Source: Ruminococcus_G sp050944435
Lineage (GTDB): Bacteria; Bacillota; Clostridia; Lachnospirales; Lachnospiraceae
Direction: 5' to 3'
Length of the DNA: 23,129 nt
Assembly (NCBI GenBank): GCA_050944435.1
Contig: JBMNRB010000032.1
Location: 1-23,129 of the forward strand
Part shown: positions 16,134-23,073 of the stretch, piece by piece
Layout: every line of letters starts with the position of its first letter
Position numbering within the stretch: position 1 is the first letter of the stretch
Position numbers and translations under genes: made by a program
The notes under the pieces: model-generated
The model's input: only the letters and a program-made list of their open reading frames with translations
The model's database searches: none
What the model was told of the DNA's origin: nothing

Positions 16134-16561
16134 GACACATTCCGTATGGATACCGGATTGAAAACGGCCGGGCGATCATTGATGAAAAACAGGCCGCCAC
16201 GGTACGGGAGTTTTTTCAGAACTATATTTCCGGCATGGCGCTTATGCCCGCCGCTGAGAAGGTCGGATTAAATCTGTACCACGGGAGCGCCGGCAGGATG
16301 CTTCGGAATAAGAAGTATCTTGGAGATGATTACTATCCGGTTATTATTGATAAAGAAACCTTTGATAAGGCAGAAGAAATACGCATGAGCCGAGCAAAAG
16401 CGCTGGGGCGGGTGTGGGAACTGGAAGAAAAGAAGGACATCCTCTTCCCTACCAATTTTACCATGCCTGCAGTGAGAAAGGTTTCTGACGATCCCTTTGA
16501 ACAGGCGGCGTATGCATACAGTTTGATTGAGAGCGAGGTGGATGGGGATGGAACTAAGTAG
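16130..16561 (+). CDS. Short recombinase-domain protein (middle gene of triad)
   Basis: This 143-residue protein contains only the 'recombinase' DNA-binding domain found after the catalytic domain in large serine recombinases: RHIPYGYRIENGRAIIDEKQ followed by AATVREFFQNYISGMALMPA, then GRMLRNKKYLGDDYYPVIID. It lacks a catalytic domain by design; equivalent short genes sit between two full recombinases in clostridial elements. The start at ATG 16130 overlaps the stop of the gene before, and its end overlaps the gene after by 14 bases. It is likely an accessory factor for recombination directionality or synapsis, by inference. Confidence 0.82.
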   Translation: MRHIPYGYRIENGRAIIDEKQAATVREFFQNYISGMALMPAAEKVGLNLYHGSAGRMLRNKKYLGDDYYPVIIDKETFDKAEEIRMSRAKALGRVWELEEKKDILFPTNFTMPAVRKVSDDPFEQAAYAYSLIESEVDGDGTK

Positions 16562-18119
16562 GAATATTACTGTGATCCCAGCCAGAAAGCGGGTAGGAAA
16601 TACCGCCGCAGTTGGGCAGCGGCCAAAGCTGAAAGTCGCTGCTTACTGCCGGGTATCCACGGACAGTGAGGAGCAGGCATCCAGCTATGAGGTGCAGGTG
16701 GCGCATTATACGCAATTTATCCAGAAGAATCCGGAATGGGAGCTGGCCGGGATTTATGCTGATGACGGGATCACTGGAACGAATACGAAAAAGCGGGAGG
16801 AATTTAACCGCATGATCCAGGACTGCATGGACGGAAACATTGATATGATCATTACCAAGTCCATCAGCCGGTTTGCCAGAAACACCCTGGATTGTCTGAA
16901 GTATATCCGGGAACTGAAGGAGAAGAACATCCCGGTTTTCTTTGAAAAAGAGAACATCAACACCATGGATTCCAAGGGTGAGGTGCTGCTTACCATTATG
17001 GCGAGCCTGGCACAGCAGGAAAGCCAGTCTTTGAGCCAGAACATCAAACTCGGCCTGCAGTACCGTTTCCAGAATGGAGAAGTCCGGGTCAACCACAGCC
17101 GGTTCCTGGGTTACACAAAGGATGGGGAAGGAAACTTAGTCATAGAGCCTGCGGAGGCGGAAGTGGTCAAGAGGATCTACCGGGAGTATCTGGAAGGGGC
17201 AAGCCTGCTCCAGATCGGGCGTGGCCTGGAAGCAGACGGGATTCTCACCGGGGCTGGGAAAACGAAGTGGCGTTCGGAAACACTGAAGAAGATCCTGCAG
17301 AATGAAAAGTACATCGGAGATGCCCTTTTGCAGAAGACCTATACCGTTGATTTTCTCAACAAAAAGCGGGTGCAGAACAAGGGCATTGTCCCACAGTATT
17401 ATGTGGAAAACAGCCATGATCCCATCATTCCCCGTGACCTTTATATGCAGGTGCAGGAGGAAATGATCCGGCGGGCAAACCTCCACAGCGGAGCCAACCG
17501 GAAAAAGAGGGTTTACAGCAGCAAGTATGCCTTATCCAGCATTGTTTACTGCTCCAAGTGCGGCGAAATTTACCGGCGAATTGCATGGAATAACCGTGGA
17601 AAACATTCCACCGTGTGGCGGTGCTGTACCCGTGTGGAACACGGACCAACCACCTGTGACGCACCAACTATTCAGGAGCAAGATCTGCAGGCGGCGGTGG
17701 TGCAGGCGATCAACCTTACGCTTGGCAACAGGGAAAACATGATGGCCACTCTCCAGGAGAACATAGAAGCGGTGATCCGGCAGGAGGATGAAACCTCATC
17801 GGAAGGGATTGAGACCAAGCTGCTGGAACTTCAAAAGGAACTTCTGAAACTGGCGAATTCGAAAAAGGATTATAACAGTGTTGCGGATGAGATTGACAGG
17901 CTGCGGGAATTGAAGCAGAATGCCCTGGTGGAGAGCGCCGAGCGGGAAGGACTGAAACAGCGGATCAGGGAGATGCGGGAGTTTCTGGAACAGCAGTACA
18001 CAGAGGTCACGGAGTATGATGAACTGCTGGTGCGGCGGCTGATTGAGAAGGTCATGGTTTACGATGAGCGGTTTGAGGTGGAGTTCAAATCCGGGGCATC
18101 AATATCTATACAAAGATAA
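16548..18119 (+). CDS. Large serine recombinase (intact)
   Basis: The 523-residue protein is a complete large serine recombinase for integration and excision of a mobile element. The catalytic domain begins VAAYCRVSTDSEEQASSYEV with nucleophile S37. It continues with ADDGITGTNTKKREEFNRMI and ITKSISRFARNTLDCLKYIR, the conserved arginine region. The recombinase domain follows (GYTKDGEGNLVIEPAEAEVV), then the zinc ribbon (YCSKCGEIYRR with CC and C partners) and a coiled coil near 410-480. ATG 16548 has GAGGTG upstream; ATG 16542 is also possible. It is cotranscribed with the two genes before it. Attachment sites are not obvious within the window. Confidence 0.92.
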   Translation: MELSRNITVIPARKRVGNTAAVGQRPKLKVAAYCRVSTDSEEQASSYEVQVAHYTQFIQKNPEWELAGIYADDGITGTNTKKREEFNRMIQDCMDGNIDMIITKSISRFARNTLDCLKYIRELKEKNIPVFFEKENINTMDSKGEVLLTIMASLAQQESQSLSQNIKLGLQYRFQNGEVRVNHSRFLGYTKDGEGNLVIEPAEAEVVKRIYREYLEGASLLQIGRGLEADGILTGAGKTKWRSETLKKILQNEKYIGDALLQKTYTVDFLNKKRVQNKGIVPQYYVENSHDPIIPRDLYMQVQEEMIRRANLHSGANRKKRVYSSKYALSSIVYCSKCGEIYRRIAWNNRGKHSTVWRCCTRVEHGPTTCDAPTIQEQDLQAAVVQAINLTLGNRENMMATLQENIEAVIRQEDETSSEGIETKLLELQKELLKLANSKKDYNSVADEIDRLRELKQNALVESAEREGLKQRIREMREFLEQQYTEVTEYDELLVRRLIEKVMVYDERFEVEFKSGASISIQR

Positions 18120-18128
18120 GATAAATGG

Positions 18129-18170
18129 GAAGTGTTTTGCAGATATAAATATTGGCAGAACACTTCTTTT
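18129..18170 (+). terminator. Terminator after the recombinase operon
   Basis: GAAGTGTTTTGC (18129-18140) pairs with GCAGAACACTTC (18155-18166), using G-T pairs, and is followed by TTTTG. It ends the recombinase transcript and separates it from the ATPase unit. Confidence 0.8.
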
Positions 18171-18282
18171 GTATGTAAAACCCGATTTTTGATGTAAATT
18201 CGAAAAAAGAGCCAGAAAAACAGAAGATAGAATTGAGTTAAAATTGAATATAGAAAAAAAATACGAAAACAGCAAATAAGTA

Positions 18283-18311
18283 TTGACAGGCTGATTAAGA
18301 TACAGTATAAT
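18283..18311 (+). promoter_or_regulatory. Perfect consensus promoter of the ATPase gene
   Basis: TTGACA (18283-18288), a 17-base spacer and TATAAT (18306-18311) match the sigma-A consensus at all twelve positions. Initiation would be at about 18318, leaving a leader of about 22 bases. Such an optimal promoter implies strong constitutive expression unless repressed. Confidence 0.9.
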
Positions 18312-18340
18312 ACTCTCAACAGAAAGGGTATGGTGCAATC

Positions 18341-19615
18341 ATGTTTGTTTCATTTTCAGTTGGAAATACAGGACCATTTAAAGAAGTCACAGGAATTACT
18401 ACAGTATGCGAAAGCTTAAAAAAAGAATTTTTGGGAAAAAACACTTTTGAAGTAGGTGGTCATAACTACAATAAAATTTCCTATATATATGGAGCCAATG
18501 GGTCGGGAAAGACAAATTTCTTATCGGCTTTAACCAAAATGCAGAAGATGATTATTATGTCAACTGTCTTGGGAGCCAATAATAACAAGCTACTAGAAGT
18601 TCCGGCCATAAAGAAAGAACTGGCTTCGCCAATCGAGACATTTAAGTTCGATGTTGACTGTAAAAGTAAGGAAACTTTTTTTGAAATACAGGTGCTATTA
18701 GAAGGAATACTATATTCATATTCTTTCGCAGTTCAGGATGGAAAAATTCAAAGAGAATTGTTGACAAAAAAGAATAAAAGAACGGAGATTCTCATTAAAA
18801 GAACTTCTCCTAAATATGAAGATATACTGCTTAGATCTGGTTTGGCTTCTTTTAAAGGTATGGTAACGGTAGTTAGAGATGATGCACTTTGCCTGGCTAT
18901 GGCGGCTATGTTGAATAATCCGCTTGCAAATAAAATTCTAAATGAGATAATGAATTATCGTGTTATAAATATGGCATCTGTAGGTAATGCTCCAGATTTT
19001 GATGAAGATAATACGAACGAAAAGGCTATAAAAAGATATCTGAAATATCTTAAGATTGCTGATCCAACTTTGACTGATTTAAAGGTTGATTTGGAATCAA
19101 AATTAGATAAGCACGTTTTAAGTGAGGATGATTTAGAGAATAAGGAACTGGTTATTAAAAACATCCATGTAAGCATTCAGTCATTACATGCTATCTATAA
19201 GGATCATAAGCGTGTTGATGAAGTCGAACTGCCATTTCTAAAATATGAATCAAACGGAACAATTCGAATGCTGAGAGTGCTACCAGCAATTTTTGAAACT
19301 TTGGACACAGGGAATACGTTATTTATTGATGAAATTGAAAATGGTTTGCATCCTAATTTGGTTAAATTACTAGTAGGCTTGTTTAATTCTGATGAAACAA
19401 ATCCCTATCATGCACAGCTGGTTTGTACTACTCATGATACCTTGTTGCTTAATGAAGTGAGAAGAGATCAGGTGTGGTTTACAGATAAGAATACTTTTGG
19501 TGAAACAATGATAAACCGATTGAGCAATTTCCCAAATGTGAGAGGAAATGATAATATCGGAGCAAAATATCTTCAAGGAGTATTTGGGGCAATTCCGAAT
19601 ATTCCGGATTTGTAA
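18341..19615 (+). CDS. AAA-family ATPase, COG1106/RloA-AbiLi-like
   Basis: This 424-residue protein resembles the OLD/RloA-like ABC-type ATPases of defence systems. It begins FVSFSVGNTGPFKEVTGITT, typical for COG1106, and has Walker A GANGSGKT at 51-58, Walker B TLFIDEIENGLHP with D330 and E331, and TTHD with the switch histidine H365. The middle (about 90-290) is an alpha-helical insert. Known relatives work with a neighbouring effector (RloB, AbiLii, a Toprim or DUF4435 protein); none of these follows here. AGAAAGGG (18321-18328) is the ribosome site. The gene is AT-richer than the recombinases before it, a sign of separate origin. Confidence 0.85.
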   Translation: MFVSFSVGNTGPFKEVTGITTVCESLKKEFLGKNTFEVGGHNYNKISYIYGANGSGKTNFLSALTKMQKMIIMSTVLGANNNKLLEVPAIKKELASPIETFKFDVDCKSKETFFEIQVLLEGILYSYSFAVQDGKIQRELLTKKNKRTEILIKRTSPKYEDILLRSGLASFKGMVTVVRDDALCLAMAAMLNNPLANKILNEIMNYRVINMASVGNAPDFDEDNTNEKAIKRYLKYLKIADPTLTDLKVDLESKLDKHVLSEDDLENKELVIKNIHVSIQSLHAIYKDHKRVDEVELPFLKYESNGTIRMLRVLPAIFETLDTGNTLFIDEIENGLHPNLVKLLVGLFNSDETNPYHAQLVCTTHDTLLLNEVRRDQVWFTDKNTFGETMINRLSNFPNVRGNDNIGAKYLQGVFGAIPNIPDL

Positions 19616-19889
19616 TAAAAAAGAACCAAAGTTGCCGCTTTGGTTCTAACGGCGGATATCCGCCACACGTAGCAACCATGGATGAAATGACCATGGCGCA
19701 ATGTAAAATAATCCAATCCAATAATACCATGGTTGCTACGGAAATTCAATTAGAAAATTAGATGCAGGAGGAAAACGATGATAGAATTGTAGCGATATGG
19801 TAGCTATTGCGCCATAAAAATAGATAAGTACTTTGGTCATTTCTCCTTTTACACATAGATATATTTTATGAAATAAGGAGGAACACTTA
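19616..19889 (+). other. Intergenic stretch with nested inverted repeats
   Basis: I see no gene longer than a few codons here. It contains a 10-bp hairpin, AGAACCAAAG/CTTTGGTTCT (19622-19647), with T-run on the minus strand. There is a 14-base palindrome, GGCGGATATCCGCC (19651-19664). A 14-bp inverted repeat, CGTAGCAACCATGG (19668-19681)/CCATGGTTGCTACG (19727-19740), encloses CCATGG again at 19691. A further 10-bp pair is ATGGCGCAAT (19693-19702)/ATTGCGCCAT (19806-19815). A strong AGGAGG (19766-19771) precedes the mini frame MIEL-stop (19778-19792). The strand of the structure is unknown. A structured RNA, a miniature element or a control region are possible readings. Confidence 0.55.
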
Positions 19890-20363
19890 TTGATTTTAAA
19901 GAAAAAAAGAATTAATAAACTATCTAGTTTAAGTTGGCTTGAGAAAGGGCAGAAAGTAGTATTTGCTTTACAAAATGCAATTAGATTTAAAGAGAAACTT
20001 GTGGAATTAGGTTTTTCAACAGATCTTAATGAAGGGGAGACAATTCTTCCTGCAGCAATCAATCCAGCGACAATGAGAAATGCAGAAAAGTTTTATGTGC
20101 CAGATAAAAGCAAGCCAAAAGAAAAATATTACCAGACTTTATGGTGGACACGTCATGAATGGGCGGGACGTGGAGAAACGAGAGAAGTTTCAGAGTATGT
20201 GGACATTCCCAGGGAAAGATATCCACAAATAGAATATCAGCCATATAGTGTAGAGTTGTTTATAAAATATGATGATGAAGGTCATTTGATTATAGCAACG
20301 GAACCATTGGAGTTTTGTGATAATAATGAGAAACTGCTGATCAATACAGCGAACATATTTTGA
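19890..20363 (+). CDS. Unrecognised protein, N-terminal part of a split gene
   Basis: The TTG at 19890 is supported as start by AAGGAGG (19875-19881), 8 bases away. The 157 residues include KLSSLSWLEKGQKVVFALQN, then KEKYYQTLWWTRHEWAGRGE and YSVELFIKYDDEGHLIIATE. The frame ends at TGA 20361-20363 inside ATATTTTGACC. If one T were added to that run, the protein would continue smoothly (NTANIFLTNFGECEVL) into the next frame, giving about 307 residues. The second frame has no ribosome site, so I think this is one gene broken by a single-base loss or a sequencing error. I do not recognise the family. Confidence 0.65.
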   Translation: MILKKKRINKLSSLSWLEKGQKVVFALQNAIRFKEKLVELGFSTDLNEGETILPAAINPATMRNAEKFYVPDKSKPKEKYYQTLWWTRHEWAGRGETREVSEYVDIPRERYPQIEYQPYSVELFIKYDDEGHLIIATEPLEFCDNNEKLLINTANIF

Positions 20364-20812
20364 CCAATTTTGGCGAATGCGAAGTTTTATCAGATTCATT
20401 TCATGAACTTGAACCTACGCATATTATAAGACTAAATTGGGAGATTCTTCCGCCAGGGGAATATCCTTGGGAAAAAGTGAAAGCAGAATTGGAAAAAATA
20501 TCTGAACATAAAAGTAAGACTGCCAGAAAAATGTTACTGGATAAATGCGAGTACATTAATGGCTTTCACCCGGATTTTCGTGCTTATGGAAAATCTGGAT
20601 TTAGTGGGTATGTTATTTTTGGGTTTAAGAGCCGGAATATATATGTGCTTGAAAGTGTATATACGAATAATGCTACATATGTATTTGGAGCAGACTGGGA
20701 GCTTTTGTCTAAATTAACCAAGGCTGAAATTCTTAATGCTGGATTACATGATGCTCGATTAATTCATAATGACAATTGGAAACAGAACATTGCTGCGCTA
20801 ATGGAGGAATGA
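20360..20812 (+). CDS. Unrecognised protein, C-terminal part of the split gene
   Basis: The frame opens at a weak TTG (20360) without a visible ribosome site and encodes 150 residues: THIIRLNWEILPPGEYPWEK, then KCEYINGFHPDFRAYGKSGF, GYVIFGFKSRNIYVLESVYT, and a C-terminal YVFGADWELLSKLTKAEILN followed by RLIHNDNWKQNI. The C-terminal end reads like a conserved region, which argues against a decayed tail. It lies directly before the DUF2188 gene (GGAGG of that gene is within its last codons). Translation would need re-initiation on the overlapping TTGA or frameshifting; otherwise this half is not made. Confidence 0.6.
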   Translation: MTNFGECEVLSDSFHELEPTHIIRLNWEILPPGEYPWEKVKAELEKISEHKSKTARKMLLDKCEYINGFHPDFRAYGKSGFSGYVIFGFKSRNIYVLESVYTNNATYVFGADWELLSKLTKAEILNAGLHDARLIHNDNWKQNIAALMEE

Positions 20813-20815
20813 GAT

Positions 20816-21040
20816 ATGGGAAAGAATCAGCATGTTACGCCACATAAGGATGGAGGCTGGCAGGTAAAAGGTGAGAATAATTTAAGGGCAACGATTCGTA
20901 CAGAGACGCAAGCAGAGGCTATTGAACGTGCAAGAGAAATTGCGCGTAGACAAGAATCGGAACTTTTCATTCATGGAAGAAATGGAAGAATACGAGAGAG
21001 AGATTCATATGGTAATGATCCGTTTCCACCAAAAGGATAA
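20816..21040 (+). CDS. DUF2188-domain protein
   Basis: The 74-residue protein has the DUF2188 pattern: KNQHVTPHKDGGWQVKGENN, then RTETQAEAIERAREIARRQE and ELFIHGRNGRIRERDSYGND. The fold predicted for this family is a small beta-alpha unit with a WxV core followed by an amphipathic helix; no biochemical role is established. GGAGG (20803-20807) stands 8 bases before ATG 20816, and the gene begins three bases after the previous stop, so the pair forms one unit. DUF2188 proteins are often seen beside defence or toxin genes, which fits the TIR protein downstream. Confidence 0.75.
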   Translation: MGKNQHVTPHKDGGWQVKGENNLRATIRTETQAEAIERAREIARRQESELFIHGRNGRIRERDSYGNDPFPPKG

Positions 21041-21052
21041 TTAAAAATAAGA

Positions 21053-21098
21053 TATAGAAGGGAAAGAAATTGTGAAAAATATTTCTTTCCCTTCTATA
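21053..21098 (+). promoter_or_regulatory. Perfect 18-bp hairpin between DUF2188 and TIR genes
   Basis: TATAGAAGGGAAAGAAAT (21053-21070) pairs perfectly with 21081-21098 across a 10-base loop. No T-run follows, so it is not a clean terminator. It lies 19 bases before the AGGAGG of the TIR gene and could lower or process read-through, keeping TIR levels down relative to its partners. It could also act as a weak terminator with a separate TIR promoter that I cannot see. Confidence 0.6.
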
Positions 21099-21127
21099 CA
21101 TAGGATACTAATATTTAGGAGGCATAG

Positions 21128-21919
21128 ATGATTTTTATTAGTTATAATCATAATGATGAACAGTTAGTGGACATGATTGCAAGACGGCTAGAATTGGAAT
21201 TTGGGAGAGACAATATTTTTTATGATAAATGGTCAATGCAACCAGGGGATAGTATTATAGGAAAAATGAATGAAGGATTAGAACAGTTTACAACATTTTT
21301 TTATTTTCTTTCTCCGAATAGTTTAACTAGTAAAATGGTAGCTAAAGAATGGCAAAGTGCGTTGAATAAAGCAGTTAATGAAAAATTAAGATTTGTAGCT
21401 GTGAGACTGGCGGATTGCAAGCCGCCGGCTATCTTAACAGATACATTGTATATTGACTTATATGGTAAGGGATTAGATGATGCAGTGGCCCAGATGAAAT
21501 GTGTCGTAAAAGGTGAGAATACTTATAAGCCCCTTGAAGATATAGAAAATATAGTGGCAGTAGTAGAGTATATATCAGAGTATGAAATAAAAATAGAGAT
21601 AAAGGCAACATTGTTCAGCGAAAATGATGCAGACTTTGCTTTCATTTGTGATAATGAAATTGATGATTTTGAATTGACAACGCAAGAGCCAATGTATTAC
21701 GGCAATACAGGTGGAATTCATAATTTTGTTAATGGGCAGGAGATTGATTGGAAAATGCGGACAATGCGCTTATATAGACCATTAACGCCTAAAAATCCAT
21801 TAAGAGTAGCAGTTAAAGCGAAATCAAAAGATATACCACTGAAATTCAAAGGTATAATGCAAATGTTATCTAAAACACAGGGAAAACCAATTAAGATGGT
21901 GAATGAGAAAATAAATTAA
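21128..21919 (+). CDS. TIR-domain protein, predicted NADase effector
   Basis: TIR domains in bacterial defence hydrolyse NAD+ or make cyclic ADP-ribose signals. Residues 1-130 show the fold: MIFISYNHNDEQLVDMIARR (strand A), WSMQPGDSIIGKMNEGLEQF (BB-loop with helix) and YFLSPNSLTSKMVAKEWQSA, with E74 in the position of the catalytic glutamate. Residues 145-263 form a beta-rich C-terminal domain (VVEYISEYEIKIEIKATLFS through LRVAVKAKSKDIPLKFKGIM) that I do not recognise; a sensor or oligomerisation role is inferred. AGGAGG (21117-21122) is well spaced from ATG 21128. There is no membrane segment. Intact and AT-rich like its neighbours. Confidence 0.88.
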   Translation: MIFISYNHNDEQLVDMIARRLELEFGRDNIFYDKWSMQPGDSIIGKMNEGLEQFTTFFYFLSPNSLTSKMVAKEWQSALNKAVNEKLRFVAVRLADCKPPAILTDTLYIDLYGKGLDDAVAQMKCVVKGENTYKPLEDIENIVAVVEYISEYEIKIEIKATLFSENDADFAFICDNEIDDFELTTQEPMYYGNTGGIHNFVNGQEIDWKMRTMRLYRPLTPKNPLRVAVKAKSKDIPLKFKGIMQMLSKTQGKPIKMVNEKIN

Positions 21920-22098
21920 GAGAGTTGGATATGTTCCCACCTTCGACCGAGGGGGCAAAAACAGCGGTGGATCAAGTCGGACGTACCGCCCGGTAAATGA
22001 CGTACTTTCTGTCCTCTCGTGCCAGCCAGTACAGGGAAATAGATCAAAGATAAAGAGAGGGAATGTAGGTGTCAATTCATTGCGATTCTTAGTATAGG
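21920..22098 (+). other. Non-coding, degraded sequence after the TIR gene
   Basis: I see no gene in this stretch. It lies upstream of, and may belong to, the left end of the IS110-type relic that follows; in IS110 elements the left end can carry the bridge RNA. Nothing in the bases proves it. The composition changes visibly after the TIR stop, marking the right limit of the AT-rich island. Confidence 0.35.
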
Positions 22099-22545
22099 CC
22101 AACTGGTCATTACTGGTTCACCCAGAAGAAATTCTAGCAGGACAATGGTATGAAGTCGGCCCACATAAATCCCCATTACGTAAAAAAGTCGAAAGAACTG
22201 AACGACAATGATCCCAACAAGAATGACTGCAAAAACTCAAAGGCGATCGCTGGCCTTGTGAATGAAGAATACTTTTCCTATCCTCATATACCGAACGATA
22301 TCTATGTAGTGAATAGAAGGTTGTCCAATATGCGGTTTCAGGTACAGGAAGAACTTTTCAGAGCAAAAGAACGGATCTGGAGAGAAGTAAAGAGGAGAAG
22401 TGCCGGAATGAAGAGGGCAAAGCCCCTGGTATCGGCTGCAGTGTACAGTGTTGGAAAAAGGATGTGCCGGAGACAGCAAAAATTAAGTTGAGGATCTTGC
22501 GGAGGTGCGGGAGATCCTGGTGGATACAGAAGGTGCGCAGCCATA
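22099..22545 (+). pseudogene. IS110-family transposase, relic
   Basis: A frame from about 22099 reads PTGHYWF, a stop codon, then DNGMKSAHINPHYVKKSKEL and NDPNKNDCKNSKAIAGLVNE, the RuvC-like DEDD domain pattern of IS110 transposases (VNPHHVKKSKELDDN.PSKNDRKDP in active members). It continues with RRLSNMRFQVQEELFRAKER and then loses frame after SVGKRMCRRQQKLS. Early residues with the first catalytic aspartate and the C-terminal Tnp20 part are missing, and KDP has become KNS. The element is dead. Confidence 0.75.
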
Positions 22546-22722
22546 GATGGATGGGGATACACAAGGCCAGGTCAAATGGAATATCATAACGTTTTACTTT
22601 ATGTGCCAAAAACCAGTTGCTTTCGTACCAGATACAGAGAAATACCTATTTCCTTGGCGCATTCACCTGAGATATGAATTTAAAGGAAAAGACACTTGAT
22701 TAAATAGAGAGGTGTTCAAACC

Positions 22723-22944
22723 ATGTTGGATAACACTAAAATAACAAATACAGATGAGCTGGAATTCGCTGTATTCTGTATCGAGAATATTGTTATCAAG
22801 CTTGGGAAAAATGCCGAAGAAATTTATCTGGTGTTGACTGAAAGAAGCGATATTTTGAGCAGCTATATCATACCAGAGTATGAGATACTTCTATACCTTC
22901 TTCCGGTTTTTATCCACAGTTGTTCATCAAAATATCTGGAATAG
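22723..22944 (+). CDS. DUF3791-like protein with altered tail
   Basis: The first 50 residues (LEFAVFCIENIVIKLGKNAE then EIYLVLTERSDILSSYIIPE) match small DUF3791 proteins, which in Firmicutes often pair with a DUF3990 partner in presumed toxin-antitoxin-like modules. After PEYEIL the usual ending (a tail with an IxD.I..Y pattern) is replaced by LYLLPVFIHSCSSKYLE, so the gene has probably been cut or shifted near 22890. GAGGTG lies about 8 bases before ATG 22723. No partner gene is visible on either side. The stretch 22546-22722 before it holds nothing recognisable. Confidence 0.6.
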   Translation: MLDNTKITNTDELEFAVFCIENIVIKLGKNAEEIYLVLTERSDILSSYIIPEYEILLYLLPVFIHSCSSKYLE

Positions 22945-22960
22945 GAGTCGGCATCAACAA

Positions 22961-22994
22961 AGGACCTCCGGCAGAACTGATTGCCGGAGGTCCT
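22961..22994 (+). terminator. Hairpin after the DUF3791-like gene
   Basis: AGGACCTCCGGCA (22961-22973) and TGCCGGAGGTCCT (22982-22994) are a perfect 13-bp stem with an 8-base loop, 17 bases after the stop. There is no T-run, so termination strength is uncertain. Confidence 0.6.
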
Positions 22995-23029
22995 GAAGTA
23001 ATGTAAGTAGGTAATCATCCGTACCTTGA

Positions 23030-23063
23030 CAAAATAAAAAATCCCCCGGCATTTACCAGGGGA
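23030..23063 (-). terminator. Terminator of a minus-strand gene beyond the right edge
   Basis: On the minus strand TCCCCTGG pairs with CCGGGGGA (stem within 23042-23063, one G-U pair) and is followed by TTTTTTATTTTG, a textbook intrinsic terminator. It implies a gene entering the window from the right. Confidence 0.75.
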
Positions 23064-23073
23064 AGCGCGTTCC

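Noticed and set aside
18330..18419. Overlapping 29-residue frame starting at ATG 18330 before the ATPase start
   Set aside because: It overlaps the ATPase frame, has no conserved features, and the ATPase start matches its family.
19778..19792. Five-codon frame MIEL-stop behind a strong AGGAGG
   Set aside because: Too short to defend as a gene; kept only as a note in the intergenic entry.
19622..19815. CRISPR array or retron
   Set aside because: The repeats are inverted, not regularly spaced direct repeats, and no reverse transcriptase or cas gene is present in the window.
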